A DNA stretch of 64,000 nucleotides from UBA12481 sp012523435 (GCA_028686135.1 JAQUCP010000001.1:287027-351026), one strand, 5' to 3'. Shown: positions 1 to 9,031, numbered from the stretch's first letter. Notes: a model not told the origin generated them from the sequence alone. Numbers and translations are program-made.

Positions 1-1115
1 GGTTTAATTGGTTTCCACTGGTGTAATCCGGTTTGATATTTTATTTCAAGAATTTTTCGGCAGCTTTTTTCCACCTCTTCCCGGCTGATTCTTCCCTGAG
101 CGATTGCCTTTTCGATGGATCTAACTGCCAGGCCAGCATCTCCGACAAAAACCAGCAGATCGCATCCGGCCTGCAGGGCTCTCACTTCGATCTCGCCGGC
201 GGGGAAATAATCTGTAACCCCCTTCATATTAAGGGCATCCGTAACCACTAAGCCTTTAAAACCGAGTTCCTCTTTCAGCAATCCGGTGACCACTCGGCGC
301 GACAGGGTTGTAGGCAATCCCGCTTCAGGCTCCAGGGCGGGGACCTCCAGGTGGGCGATCATGATAGCACCCAGTCCCAGGCCGATCATTTGCCTAAAAG
401 GCTCTAACTCTATGGTATCCAGTCGCGCGCGCGAATGGCGAATCTGTGGGAGGGCCAGATGCGAGTCGGTATCGGTATCTCCATGACCCGGGAAATGCTT
501 TCCGGTTGCCAGGATCTGCATATCCTGCATACCTGAGAGGTAAGCCCGGGCATGTCGGGCCACGCGGTGGGGGTCTTCGCCGAAGGAACGGTAATTTATG
601 ACCGGGTTTCTCGGATTGTTGTTCACATCCGCCACTGGAGCAAAATTCATCTGGATACCAGCTTCGCGAAGTTGGCGGCCAATTTCGGCTCCCATGCGAT
701 AGATCAGTTGCGGATTGGTTATCGCTCCTAAAGCCATTTGATAAGGAAACCGTGTGGTACTATCGAGCCGCATAGCCAAGCCCCATTCAGCATCAATCGC
801 CAGGAGGATCGGCACCCGCGAGATCGCCTGAAAGCTGTTCACCAGCTCTGCCTGGCGAAAGGGACCACCCTGAAAAAAGGCAATCCCTCCAATTCCGTAT
901 TCACGGATTAATCGCTCGATTTCTGCCTGATGATTGGCGTCCCTATTTGAATAGGCAGCTATCATAATCAGCTGACCAACACGCTCTTTAGGAGTTAATG
1001 ACTCAAAAACAGAATCCACCCAGCGGCACCCTTCGGGGGAGAGTGGAGAGTTGAAGGAGGTCTGCCCGTGAAGGGGCAAGACAACGAAAAGAAGAAAAAA
1101 TAGAAGAATTCTCAT
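1..1115 (-). CDS. Glycoside hydrolase family 3, NagZ-like beta-N-acetylhexosaminidase (C-terminus beyond window)
   Basis: The reading frame is open from an ATG at 1115 to the left edge, giving about 371 residues; the stop lies outside the window. The N-terminus (MRILLFFLLFVVLPLHGQ) is a signal peptide, so the enzyme is exported. The family signature KHFPGHGDTDTDSH lies near residue 206, and VVTDALNMKG near residue 293 holds the likely nucleophile Asp. Both fit the NagZ branch of GH3, which cleaves N-acetylglucosamine from peptidoglycan or chitin fragments. The visible part ends in KILEIKYQTGL, the usual close of the GH3 barrel. In Bacteroidota such proteins often continue into a C-terminal beta-lactamase-like domain, which cannot be judged here. 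The gene lies 39 bases downstream of the next minus-strand gene and may share its transcript. Confidence 0.9.
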   Translation of the reverse strand, partial: MRILLFFLLFVVLPLHGQTSFNSPLSPEGCRWVDSVFESLTPKERVGQLIMIAAYSNRDANHQAEIERLIREYGIGGIAFFQGGPFRQAELVNSFQAISRVPILLAIDAEWGLAMRLDSTTRFPYQMALGAITNPQLIYRMGAEIGRQLREAGIQMNFAPVADVNNNPRNPVINYRSFGEDPHRVARHARAYLSGMQDMQILATGKHFPGHGDTDTDSHLALPQIRHSRARLDTIELEPFRQMIGLGLGAIMIAHLEVPALEPEAGLPTTLSRRVVTGLLKEELGFKGLVVTDALNMKGVTDYFPAGEIEVRALQAGCDLLVFVGDAGLAVRSIEKAIAQGRISREEVEKSCRKILEIKYQTGLHQWKPIK

Positions 1116-1154
1116 TACGGTGAACCAATCGAAATCCGGCCTAAAGGTATAAAA

Positions 1155-2822
1155 TCATTGCTCCCCTTCCTGAGCCGAATCAATCACTTCGATCTGTCCG
1201 ATATTCCATTTGTGACTGATTTTTGTGAGCAAAGATCTTCTGACAGTCCAGATCATTGGCTTCGGACTCTCTATCAGGATTCTCTCAATTGCAGGAGCCC
1301 AGCCTCGTCCCGACAATTCCAGTGGGCCCAGCTCATCGATCACGATCATATCGGATTCGCTCACAGCCTCAGCGCTCAACCACTCCATCCCCATAGCCAA
1401 ACCCCGTGGGTTGATCCTAAAGCGCCCTACCGCATCCCAGTCGGGATTACCATCGATGGAGCAAAAGTCCACCTCCTCACCGCTCATCAATTGCCTGATC
1501 CGGTAGCCCGTACGTTGGCCGGTAGCATCATGAACTCCAACTGCAACAAATCCCGCGAGAATTTTCCCTGCTCGCTTTAGCTCATCGACCCTCTCTTGTA
1601 GCAGGCTAGTCTTACCCTCCCCCCGGGCACCAGTGATGATGGTTACCGACGGCCTAATACGGTCGAGATTTTTAAAATATTCAAACAACTGATCTGCCTT
1701 AAGTAGTTGGGTTATGATGATCTCTTTCAACCGAAACCACCTGCGATTACCCTCGCCAACCTCTTCCATGATGCCTGGAAGAACTGCAAAAGCCAGTGAA
1801 AGAGAACGATACAGGGAAGCGAAACCTCGCTGGTACAGGATCGCGCGAATTACGGGGTTCTTCATCTCAACACTGATCGCAGAAAACCCTGTCAAGATCA
1901 GAAGGGCCCGGACATTCATCATGAGACCAGCCTTAATTCCCTCAGAATCAAATACATTACCTGTTTGAATTCCCCGAAGAAACAAAGCAGCCAGGAATGT
2001 GATGAGCACCAGCTGAATCCACAATCGGGGCCGTAATAGTTGCCTCAGGCTTCTCTTATAGCGGAGGTAGCAAAATACAAGATAAGGCAATGGGAGCATC
2101 ATAGACCACCAGGTACCCAGACGAATTAAGGCCAGTAGGAACAGGATGATAGCAAGCAGATGGATGAACAAAGCGGAGACGGAATAGCGACCCGGATCAG
2201 AATAGGCGAACAGCGTATTTCGGGGCACCTCTTCAATGTGATCTTCATTTCGACTTTTCCGAAGCTCCTCAGCCCGTCGGGCAGTGGCCAGTCCGATCAA
2301 AGAGGCTATGAATCCGGCAGCCACATAAATGACACAAAGCAAAAGTAAGATCTTGATGCCATCAACAGCCTCAGCATTGAGCTGCCGAGCTGCAAATCGA
2401 ACTAGATTATCCAACAGCCTGGCAAGATCCCAACCATAAAGAATCAGGAGATTTAAAGCTTTATGTATCAGTGCACTAAAGACTGCCAACATCCCTCCCA
2501 GAAACAATCCGACACGATTGAGCCCAAAAATCAGGATACCGGCTTCCATCAGCAGTCCTTCCATCAGGATACCGGTCATTGGCCCTAGAATTACAGCACT
2601 GGGAGATAGGGATTTCATCAATGCGCAAATCAGCGAAGCCCTCCAGATCACCCCCCTGAGTGGCCAGATGCGTAAAAAAGCAACCATCAGGATCACAGCG
2701 AAAAAGGAGAGAATGGTTCCAGCAAAAGGGAACCGGATATTATGGAGGAAACTGCCGAAAATGATCTCCACCGAAGCCCAGATGCTCCCAATTGCTGCCG
2801 CTCGTAACCACCTATCAGACAT
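1155..2822 (-). CDS. Membrane protein fused to a THEP1-like P-loop NTPase; ECF-transporter-like N-terminal part
   Basis: This is a 555-residue protein. Roughly the first 330 residues are hydrophobic, with several predicted membrane helices. The first block (to about residue 190) looks like a small integral-membrane substrate-binding component. The second (about 215-375) recalls the T-component (EcfT/CbiQ) of energy-coupling-factor transporters. The C-terminal ~170 residues are a soluble NTPase with Walker A GARGEGKTS near residue 400 and Walker B MIVIDELGPLEL near 490. The DELGPLEL form is typical of the THEP1/NTPase_1 family rather than of ABC ATPases; no ABC signature LSGGQ is seen. The P-loop and Walker B are directly visible; the ECF assignment is inferred from hydrophobicity and general likeness. 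Substrate unknown. Confidence 0.7.
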   Translation of the reverse strand: MSDRWLRAAAIGSIWASVEIIFGSFLHNIRFPFAGTILSFFAVILMVAFLRIWPLRGVIWRASLICALMKSLSPSAVILGPMTGILMEGLLMEAGILIFGLNRVGLFLGGMLAVFSALIHKALNLLILYGWDLARLLDNLVRFAARQLNAEAVDGIKILLLLCVIYVAAGFIASLIGLATARRAEELRKSRNEDHIEEVPRNTLFAYSDPGRYSVSALFIHLLAIILFLLALIRLGTWWSMMLPLPYLVFCYLRYKRSLRQLLRPRLWIQLVLITFLAALFLRGIQTGNVFDSEGIKAGLMMNVRALLILTGFSAISVEMKNPVIRAILYQRGFASLYRSLSLAFAVLPGIMEEVGEGNRRWFRLKEIIITQLLKADQLFEYFKNLDRIRPSVTIITGARGEGKTSLLQERVDELKRAGKILAGFVAVGVHDATGQRTGYRIRQLMSGEEVDFCSIDGNPDWDAVGRFRINPRGLAMGMEWLSAEAVSESDMIVIDELGPLELSGRGWAPAIERILIESPKPMIWTVRRSLLTKISHKWNIGQIEVIDSAQEGEQ

Positions 2823-2991
2823 ACCTAATCAATTGGTACCAAAGGTAGATTTTATCCTTTGGCGTTGCCCAAATCAACCATTTTTCTGGCTTTAGTGCGT
2901 AAATAATTCCGCAAACGGGGCTTTTGACTTAGTGACTTCACCTCCGGGTAAATCTCAAATGCCTATATTTACCTGTTAAAACCAGGGTTTT

Positions 2992-3525
2992 ATGTTGAAA
3001 AACGTTTTTTTTACCATTTTGATCTTTTCCCTTTTATCGGTTAATCCGGCTCGTTCACAACATTCGGAGACTGATGCGCCCTGTTCTGGAGAACAATACA
3101 CCCAGTTTGATTTCTGGATTGGCGACTGGGTTGTGTATGTCAGTGGTCAAATGGTCGGATTTAACAAAATCATCAAAATTGAGGATGACTGCCTGCTTAG
3201 GGAAAACTGGAAATCAGTGGTAAGTTCCCACAAAGGCACAAGCTACAATTTCTACGACAAACAGCTCAAGAAATGGCGACACATTTGGATTGATAATCAG
3301 GGATCTACGCTCGATTTGACCGGGGAATACCACAACAAAAAAATGATTCTAAGGAGCAATGAGATCTTAGATGAAAAAGGCAACCGGATTTTCAACCGGA
3401 TGACCTGGCACGAAAACGCCGATGGTACCGTCAGGCAGGTCTGGGAGCAATCGAAAGATGGCGGTCAAACCTTCACCATTTTATTCGATGGATTATACCG
3501 CAAGCGTAAATCACCCAACCCCTGA
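2992..3525 (+). CDS. Exported protein of unknown function (DUF1579-like)
   Basis: This is a 177-residue protein with a signal peptide (MLKNVFFTILIFSLLSVNPARSQ). The mature part has the pattern FDFWIGDW near its start, then alternating hydrophobic strands, WIDNQGS in the middle, and a C-terminal stretch GTVRQVWEQSKDGGQT followed by FDGLYRR-like residues. I recognise this as a common family of small secreted or periplasmic beta-rich proteins in Bacteroidota and Proteobacteria, close to DUF1579. No enzymatic function is established that I can name. Its 3' end overlaps the convergent nhaA gene by 15 bases. A TATATTTA box at 2964-2971 is a near match to the -7 element. Confidence 0.75.
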   Translation: MLKNVFFTILIFSLLSVNPARSQHSETDAPCSGEQYTQFDFWIGDWVVYVSGQMVGFNKIIKIEDDCLLRENWKSVVSSHKGTSYNFYDKQLKKWRHIWIDNQGSTLDLTGEYHNKKMILRSNEILDEKGNRIFNRMTWHENADGTVRQVWEQSKDGGQTFTILFDGLYRKRKSPNP

Positions 3526-4857
3526 TTCATCCTTCCCCCTGCCAACCAGGAGTAGCCAAACCGTTCCAACGAGTGCTGATATTAATGAGCCCACAAAGAT
3601 GGCCTTCTTTGCCACCTCGTTTATGACGCTGCTTTCAAATGCTAACTCATTGATAAAGAGCGACATCGTAAATCCAATCCCAGCGATAAACCCAACCCCG
3701 ATAATGTGTTTCCACTGAAGACCCTCGGGCAAAGCAACCACCTTTGCCTTCACGGCTAACCACGAGAATAGAGAGATTCCAACCACCTTTCCCACAACCA
3801 ATCCGAGGATGATACCCAACGCCACCGGATCTAAAATAACCCCGGAACCCGGGTTAGTCTTGAAACTCGCACCAGCATTCGCCAGGGCAAACAATGGAAC
3901 AATCAGAAACATCGTCGGCCATTTTAGCTGATGCTCTAACCATTGTAGTGGTGACTTAACCTGATCACAAGTTTCGTGCAACTCACTGACCACCTGCATT
4001 TTCACATGATTTAGCATCCCTCCTCGCGATTCCTCGTCACCTCCAGAAAACTGATCCATCAACGTTTGAATCCGCGTTTTAAATGCCACCGTATTGATCT
4101 TGCGATTGGCCGGAATCGTCAAAGCTAACAGCACCCCGGCAATGGTCGCATGTACCCCGGAAAGGTAAAAAGGCAGCCATAAACCAAAAAACCCAATGAT
4201 CAAATAAACCCATAATTTTCTAATGCCAAGGCGATTGAGAGCCATTAAGAAGATAAATACAGCCAAAGCAATGATAATCCATGTCATCTCAATGGAATTG
4301 GAATAGAAAAGAGCGATTGATAAGACTGCTCCCATATCATCCACAATAGCCAAGGCGGTCAGAAACACTTTCAGTGCAAGAGGAACCCGCGAACCCAACA
4401 GGGTCAGGATTCCCAAAGAGAAAGCGATGTCGGTAGCCATCGGAATCGCCCACCCATCGCGAAAATCAGCATGACCATGATTTATAGAAAAATAGATGAG
4501 CGCTGGAACTACCATCCCCCCTATAGCAGCCACAATTGGAAAAAGAGCCTTCTTTAAATCAGAAAGCTCACCAGCAATGAGTTCACGTTTAATCTCAAGA
4601 CCTACCAACAGAAAAAAAACCGCCATCAAACCATCATTGATCCAATGATAAACCGATTCGGAGAGAACAAAATTCCCAATACCGAACATCACCTTCGTCT
4701 CTTTCCAAATGGATTTATACAGATAATCCAAGTCTGAATTCATCCATACCAGTGCCAGAATCGTCACGGCAATCAGAACCAGCCCCGAGGCACTTTCTGT
4801 TCGGATAAAACCGCTCAGGGACCAGCCAATTCGTTTTTTCGATGGAGTATTTGTCAT
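3511..4857 (-). CDS. nhaA: Na+/H+ antiporter NhaA
   Basis: This is a 448-residue polytopic membrane protein that exchanges cytoplasmic Na+ (or Li+) for external protons, for sodium and pH homeostasis. The conserved GLEIKRELIAGEL segment follows the second helix. ATDIAFSLG carries the Asp equivalent to E. coli Asp133, and AIVDDMGAVLSIALFYS carries the Asp163-Asp164 ion-binding pair. It is about 60 residues longer than E. coli NhaA, mainly through a hydrophilic insertion in the second half (around GGDEESRGGM) and a longer N-terminus; similar insertions are known in other NhaA proteins. The start is an ATG at 4857. The gene lies 35 bases downstream of the HAD phosphatase gene, and its 3' end overlaps the convergent exported-protein gene. 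Confidence 0.96.
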   Translation of the reverse strand: MTNTPSKKRIGWSLSGFIRTESASGLVLIAVTILALVWMNSDLDYLYKSIWKETKVMFGIGNFVLSESVYHWINDGLMAVFFLLVGLEIKRELIAGELSDLKKALFPIVAAIGGMVVPALIYFSINHGHADFRDGWAIPMATDIAFSLGILTLLGSRVPLALKVFLTALAIVDDMGAVLSIALFYSNSIEMTWIIIALAVFIFLMALNRLGIRKLWVYLIIGFFGLWLPFYLSGVHATIAGVLLALTIPANRKINTVAFKTRIQTLMDQFSGGDEESRGGMLNHVKMQVVSELHETCDQVKSPLQWLEHQLKWPTMFLIVPLFALANAGASFKTNPGSGVILDPVALGIILGLVVGKVVGISLFSWLAVKAKVVALPEGLQWKHIIGVGFIAGIGFTMSLFINELAFESSVINEVAKKAIFVGSLISALVGTVWLLLVGRGKDESGVG

Positions 4858-4892
4858 CTGTTTAGTCTTTTGGCTTCAGAAAAATAGCATTT

Positions 4893-5564
4893 TCAATCCG
4901 TTATTTGGTACTGATCCAGCATTTCAATCCACTGAGCTGCCGCATCCAGATGATCAACAACCTTATCCGCCCGACTGAAATCCTGATTCCGGGTATGAAT
5001 TGTTGGAACAGCAATAACATAACTTCCGGCCCGATGCCCCGCTAACACCCCGTTTCCGGAGTCTTCAAGAACAACAGTCGCATCTGGTTCTACACCCAGA
5101 ACCCGGATAGCCTCCTGATAGATGTCCGGCTGCGGCTTTCCCCGCACAATCTGGTCAGAAGGCTGAATATGATCGAAATAACCATCGAGTCCGGTGATCC
5201 GCATGACTTCCTGTACCAATTCTTCCGGTGAACCGGTGGCAATCGCCAGCTTCTTACGTGTATGAAACTGTTGAATGATCTCACGAGCACCGGGCATCAG
5301 GTCCAAATGATTTCTGAACTCTCTGATCATCATTTCATTTCTGATTGTCATCAGCTCTTCTGCTGTGTGCGTCTCAATCCCCAGTTCCTTGCGGTAAATC
5401 ACCAAGGACTCCAGGGGTGAGCGTCCCATTTGCCGGGCCAGAATCTCATCGGTCAACTGTTTTCCCAACATTTGAGCCATCTCATAAGAAACCTTCCGGT
5501 AAAGAACCTCCGAGTCGATGAGTAACCCATCCATATCAAAGATTATCGCCTTAACTTTTTTCAT
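4893..5564 (-). CDS. HAD-superfamily phosphatase / beta-phosphoglucomutase-like
   Basis: This is a 223-residue cytoplasmic hydrolase. Motif I is IIFDMDGLLIDSE, with the nucleophile Asp and the acid/base Asp two residues on. Motif II is IATGS. The loop RGKPQPDIY carries the motif III lysine, and VVLEDSGNG is motif IV. A helical cap domain lies between motifs I and II. This is the layout of subfamily I HADs such as beta-phosphoglucomutase, YcjU and small sugar-phosphate phosphatases; the substrate cannot be told from sequence. The start is placed at the ATG giving MKKVKAIIFD, because the frame upstream offers only a TTG that adds five residues. It is probably co-transcribed with nhaA. Confidence 0.85.
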   Translation of the reverse strand: MKKVKAIIFDMDGLLIDSEVLYRKVSYEMAQMLGKQLTDEILARQMGRSPLESLVIYRKELGIETHTAEELMTIRNEMMIREFRNHLDLMPGAREIIQQFHTRKKLAIATGSPEELVQEVMRITGLDGYFDHIQPSDQIVRGKPQPDIYQEAIRVLGVEPDATVVLEDSGNGVLAGHRAGSYVIAVPTIHTRNQDFSRADKVVDHLDAAAQWIEMLDQYQITD

Positions 5565-5683
5565 CGTGTATCTAAACAATTTTCTGGCGACGAAGTTAAA
5601 AAAGGAGGGCCGAAATCCTGATTTTCGAATTTGGAGCCACTTACTGCGAAAAACAATGTACTTTTCGATTTAAAATCTAGCCC

Positions 5684-7588
5684 ATGAAACGATTTTCACT
5701 CATGCTATTCTTGGCGCTTCTCTTCGTTGCCCCACTGGTTGGACAGAAGCTTACCATCCTGCATACCAATGACATGCACTCCCGTCTCTGGGGTTTTAGT
5801 CCTGAATCAGAATATACCCCGATGACCATCATGGATGATCAGACTATCGGTGGTTTTGCCCGGATAGCCACGGTTATTGCGGAGCATCGCCATCACCAGC
5901 CAGAATCCCTGCTGGTGCTCGATGCCGGTGATTTCCTGATGGGCACCATGTTTCATACCCTTGAAACCGAAACAGGATTTCAGCTTCAGCTGATGAAAAC
6001 CATGGGATATGATCTGATGTCCATTGGAAATCATGAGTTTGACATGGGAACAGAACATCTCGCCAAGATCATCTCAAAATCAGCTGAGGGCCCGATCCCC
6101 GGACTAATTCTTTCCAACATCCTGTTCGACCCCGATAGTCAGGAGGATGATGCTCTGGAGGAGCTGTTCACCAAAGGCCTGATTATGCCTTACCGTATCA
6201 TGGAGCGAGAAGGCTTGCAGATTGGAGTCTTTGCGCTCATGGGAGACGAAGCTGCCACGGTTGCCCCGTACGCTGCTCCGGCATCCTTCACGAATCGTAT
6301 TGAAACAGCAAAAAACATGACCCGTATGCTCCGCGAGGAGATGAACGTTGATATGGTGATCTGCCTCTCTCACTCCGGATTGAATTTCGATCCCAATGAG
6401 GGCTGGAGAGGTGAAGATGTTGATATGGCTAACCAGGTATCGGGAATTGATGTGATCATTTCAGGGCATTCGCATACTCCGCTGGCTAAACCAATAGAAG
6501 TGAATCAAACGATTATCGTTCAGGCAGGTTCCGAAGGACGCTACGTGGGAAAGCTGGTCATCGAAAAAAGCCCGGAACAGATCACCCTCATTTCAAGCGA
6601 ACTGATTCCAGTCAATGACCAAATACCTGGTGACCCGATGATCCAGCGCCGGATCGCTGATCAACAAGAAAAGATCGGCTCAGAACTGTTCGGAGCGTAT
6701 GGCTTCGAGGCTACCCAACCTCTTTTAGAAACCTCCTTCGATCTGATGCTCAACGAACAAACCGGACTGAAAACTTCCAATCTTGGCCCATTTCTCGCTG
6801 ATGCCCTTTACTATTACGCCCGAAGTATCGACAACAAATCAACAGATGTTGCCCTGGTTACTACCGGACTGATTCGCGATAATATCGTGACTGGCACGAC
6901 TGGGCTACAGCTTCCTTCTGATCTTTTTCGGATATTCCCTCTGGGACAAGGAGTTAACGATAATCAACCCGGCTATTCCATGAGCAAAATTTATGTTACC
7001 GGTCGGGAACTTAAGAACATCCTCGAAGTCATGCTGATAGCCCCGCGTATCTCCACTGGGAACTTCCCGTTCTGGTCGGGCATTCGCTACCGATACAACC
7101 GCACCCGACTGCCTCTGGACCAGGTTTTCGAAGTTGAAATCGGGAACGATGAGGAGGGTTTTAAACGCATTCCGTTGACTAAAAACAAATCTCAGCTCTA
7201 TAGTATCGTAACAAATGCCTATGTATTAGAGTTCTTCGGGTTGATTAAGCAGCTAACTAAAGGGATCCTGAAAGTCGAGCCCAAACAGGCCGATGGAACG
7301 GCGATGACTGATCTTAAACTGGGCTTGATCGACCGCGACCCGGATACTCCTGGCATCCAGGAAGCCAAAGAGTGGGCCGGATTGATGGTGTTCGCTAGTC
7401 AACTGCCTGACACCAATGGCAACGGAATTCCGGATATACCCGAACGATACCAACACCCGAATCAAACATCAGAACAAGTCAAGTCAATTAATCCGGTAAC
7501 CTATTTCAAAGGCACCAATGGAGTTAATATCCTGCCGGCCACCCTTTTGACCCTTGCTACCGGAGGAATTCTTTTGTTGGTTTTATAA
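5684..7588 (+). CDS. Secreted 5'-nucleotidase / UDP-sugar hydrolase family metallophosphoesterase
   Basis: This is a 634-residue protein with a signal peptide (MKRFSLMLFLALLFVAPLVGQ). The metallophosphoesterase domain shows ILHTNDMHSR, VLDAGDF, SIGNHEFDMG and ISGHSHTP, which together supply the two-metal site. The C-terminal nucleotidase domain follows (TSNLGPFLADAL, then LVTTGLIRDNI in place of the usual NGGGIR). These enzymes act in the periplasm or at the surface, releasing phosphate and nucleosides from nucleotides. The protein ends in a hydrophobic stretch, ILPATLLTLATGGILLLVL, which looks like a C-terminal membrane anchor and is uncommon for the family. TACTTTTC at 5659-5666 is one mismatch from the -7 element. 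The last 32 bases overlap the convergent methyltransferase gene. Confidence 0.9.
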   Translation: MKRFSLMLFLALLFVAPLVGQKLTILHTNDMHSRLWGFSPESEYTPMTIMDDQTIGGFARIATVIAEHRHHQPESLLVLDAGDFLMGTMFHTLETETGFQLQLMKTMGYDLMSIGNHEFDMGTEHLAKIISKSAEGPIPGLILSNILFDPDSQEDDALEELFTKGLIMPYRIMEREGLQIGVFALMGDEAATVAPYAAPASFTNRIETAKNMTRMLREEMNVDMVICLSHSGLNFDPNEGWRGEDVDMANQVSGIDVIISGHSHTPLAKPIEVNQTIIVQAGSEGRYVGKLVIEKSPEQITLISSELIPVNDQIPGDPMIQRRIADQQEKIGSELFGAYGFEATQPLLETSFDLMLNEQTGLKTSNLGPFLADALYYYARSIDNKSTDVALVTTGLIRDNIVTGTTGLQLPSDLFRIFPLGQGVNDNQPGYSMSKIYVTGRELKNILEVMLIAPRISTGNFPFWSGIRYRYNRTRLPLDQVFEVEIGNDEEGFKRIPLTKNKSQLYSIVTNAYVLEFFGLIKQLTKGILKVEPKQADGTAMTDLKLGLIDRDPDTPGIQEAKEWAGLMVFASQLPDTNGNGIPDIPERYQHPNQTSEQVKSINPVTYFKGTNGVNILPATLLTLATGGILLLVL

Positions 7589-8363
7589 TCATCCAGACAT
7601 CCTGTTCACCTATATTCCCGGGGATATGTTCAGCAACAGAGCCTGGGGGTAGCCAGGTTTGGACCCAGCTCTCCGGATGAAAGGCCGTAAAGGTGCGATG
7701 CCCTTCTTTTACTAACCCTCTGACAACCAGCCTTCCGGCATCAAAATCAGTCAATTCACGGTCGGTTAGCTTGCCCCTAAACGAGGCTCCATGGAGGGTC
7801 AGGAACAACACTCCGCCCGGCTTTAGTATCCGAAGGAGCTCAGCCAGCCAGGCATGATGGGCTTCCTCCGACAGGTGGGTAAAAATGGATATTCCATAAA
7901 TCAGATCGAAATAGTCTTCCTGGAAAACCAGCGGAGGCATCAGGTCGTTTGCATGAAAGGTGATATCATCAAAAACGCCTGAGCACCAGTCGATTGTCTT
8001 TCTATTGTAATCGGTGCCATAACAGCTTGCTCCCGGTAGCATTACTGGCAAATGGCGCAACATCCGGGCAGGACCGCAACCCCAGTCCAGAATTCTTGCC
8101 GTTGACAGGTCGATATGGTTCCCAACCAGATCTATCAACCATCCGGCACTCTTTTCACCATTCAGGTAATATCGAGCATAATCCAGCTGAAAGGATTCGT
8201 ACATAAGATAATCTGGTGGGAGCACCACATCAGGATGCATTCTGACGAAGTTCCGGTTGCGCCGATAATTACGGATTTTCATTTGCCAAAACCGGCCCTT
8301 ATCGATGAGTTGCAGCAGTCTAACCGATCGCAACAGACTCATTACCTGTGTTTTAAAACTCAT
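7557..8363 (-). CDS. Class I SAM-dependent methyltransferase
   Basis: This is a 268-residue protein. Motif I, ILDWGCGPARMLRHL, is the glycine-rich SAM-binding loop, followed by the acidic end of strand 2 in CYGTDYNRKTIDW. A motif-IV region (FDLIYGISIFTHL) and LRILKPGGVLFLTLHG complete the Methyltransf_11/25-type Rossmann fold. The first ~75 residues are basic and may help bind the substrate, which is not identifiable. The ATG lies inside the last codons of the upstream HEAT-like gene (11-base overlap, stop TAA within the start region), so the two are probably translationally coupled. The 3' end overlaps the convergent nucleotidase gene by 32 bases. Confidence 0.85.
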   Translation of the reverse strand: MSFKTQVMSLLRSVRLLQLIDKGRFWQMKIRNYRRNRNFVRMHPDVVLPPDYLMYESFQLDYARYYLNGEKSAGWLIDLVGNHIDLSTARILDWGCGPARMLRHLPVMLPGASCYGTDYNRKTIDWCSGVFDDITFHANDLMPPLVFQEDYFDLIYGISIFTHLSEEAHHAWLAELLRILKPGGVLFLTLHGASFRGKLTDRELTDFDAGRLVVRGLVKEGHRTFTAFHPESWVQTWLPPGSVAEHIPGNIGEQDVWMIIKPTKEFLR

Positions 8364-8892
8364 GCTCCTTCATTAAACGGGTTAATACCTTCTGTCCCTG
8401 TTTTCGGAGGGTGACAGAGTTCCAGCCGGGCAGGGATTCCTGCAGAACAAGAGCCAGCTCTCGTCCCAGCATTGGTTCGACCTCACAGATTTTTTCCATC
8501 ATATTAATACTATAGGATCGGGCGGCGAGGTCCTGTCGTTCATCCTGCAACCAGGTCAGAAGCGTTTCAACGAGTCGGCCCATGGCATCTTCATCCTCCA
8601 CCCAGGGGTGCCGAATCAGAATATGGAGTAGGATCCGTCTCACCGAATGGTCTGTGATATCTGGCAGAAGCCCTGCAATCTCTGCCAATCGTGGTCGGAT
8701 GAGTTCTGGATGCTTCAGGCAGGCCAGATCGGCCACGCGAGCTGCCCGCATACTGATTCGTGGCTTCAGCTCCAAGGCCAGGTCAAGAACCTGGTCAAAC
8801 AATTGAGGGTCGGCACCAACCACTGAAGTAACATAATCAGCCAGCGACCGACTGCTGTCGCACAGGATCGTTTCAAAATCAATGTCAGCCAT
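8353..8892 (-). CDS. HEAT/armadillo-like alpha-helical protein
   Basis: This is a 179-residue soluble, almost entirely helical protein with repeated units of about 35-40 residues containing buried Leu/Ile/Ala and turns such as KHPELIRPRL, DHSVRRILLHIL and DLAARSYSINM. That is the look of HEAT or armadillo-like repeats, which usually mediate protein binding. No catalytic motif is visible. The minus-strand -7 element TATCTTTG sits at 8905-8898, only a few bases before the ATG, so the message may have almost no leader. It shares an 11-base overlap with the methyltransferase gene, which suggests they work together, perhaps with this protein as scaffold or substrate presenter. Confidence 0.65.
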   Translation of the reverse strand: MADIDFETILCDSSRSLADYVTSVVGADPQLFDQVLDLALELKPRISMRAARVADLACLKHPELIRPRLAEIAGLLPDITDHSVRRILLHILIRHPWVEDEDAMGRLVETLLTWLQDERQDLAARSYSINMMEKICEVEPMLGRELALVLQESLPGWNSVTLRKQGQKVLTRLMKEHEF

Positions 8893-8897
8893 ACTAA

Positions 8898-8905
8898 CAA
8901 AGATA
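8898..8905 (-). promoter_or_regulatory. Candidate -7 promoter element for the HEAT-like/methyltransferase pair
   Basis: On the minus strand this reads TATCTTTG, an exact match to the Bacteroidota -7 consensus TAnnTTTG. No good -33 TTTG is seen at the expected distance. It ends about five bases before the start codon, which would give a leaderless or nearly leaderless transcript. Confidence 0.4.
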
Positions 8906-8970
8906 GCACTCTTTTCGCCGGCGATGAGGTTATTGTCTTGTCAGTAGGTGATAAAAAAAGAATGCACCTG

Positions 8971-9000
8971 TTGCGCGAAAATAATTTTTAGTTACTTTTG
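8971..9000 (+). promoter_or_regulatory. Bacteroidota-type promoter for tRNA-Glu and rpsT
   Basis: A TTG -33 element (8971-8973) is separated by 19 bases from a perfect -7 element TACTTTTG (8993-9000). Both sequence and spacing fit the sigma-ABfr consensus. It lies about 30 bases upstream of the tRNA, and there is no other obvious promoter before rpsT. Confidence 0.8.
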
Positions 9001-9003
9001 CAG

Positions 9004-9022
9004 ACCCAAGTTTTGCTTGGGT
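9004..9022 (+). other. Hairpin between promoter and tRNA-Glu
   Basis: ACCCAAG (9004-9010) and CTTGGGT (9016-9022) form a perfect 7-bp stem with a 5-base loop. Transcription from the promoter just upstream would start at or immediately before this hairpin, so it would cap the 5' end of the tRNA-rpsT precursor. Confidence 0.5.
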
Positions 9023-9031
9023 GCGTTATTT

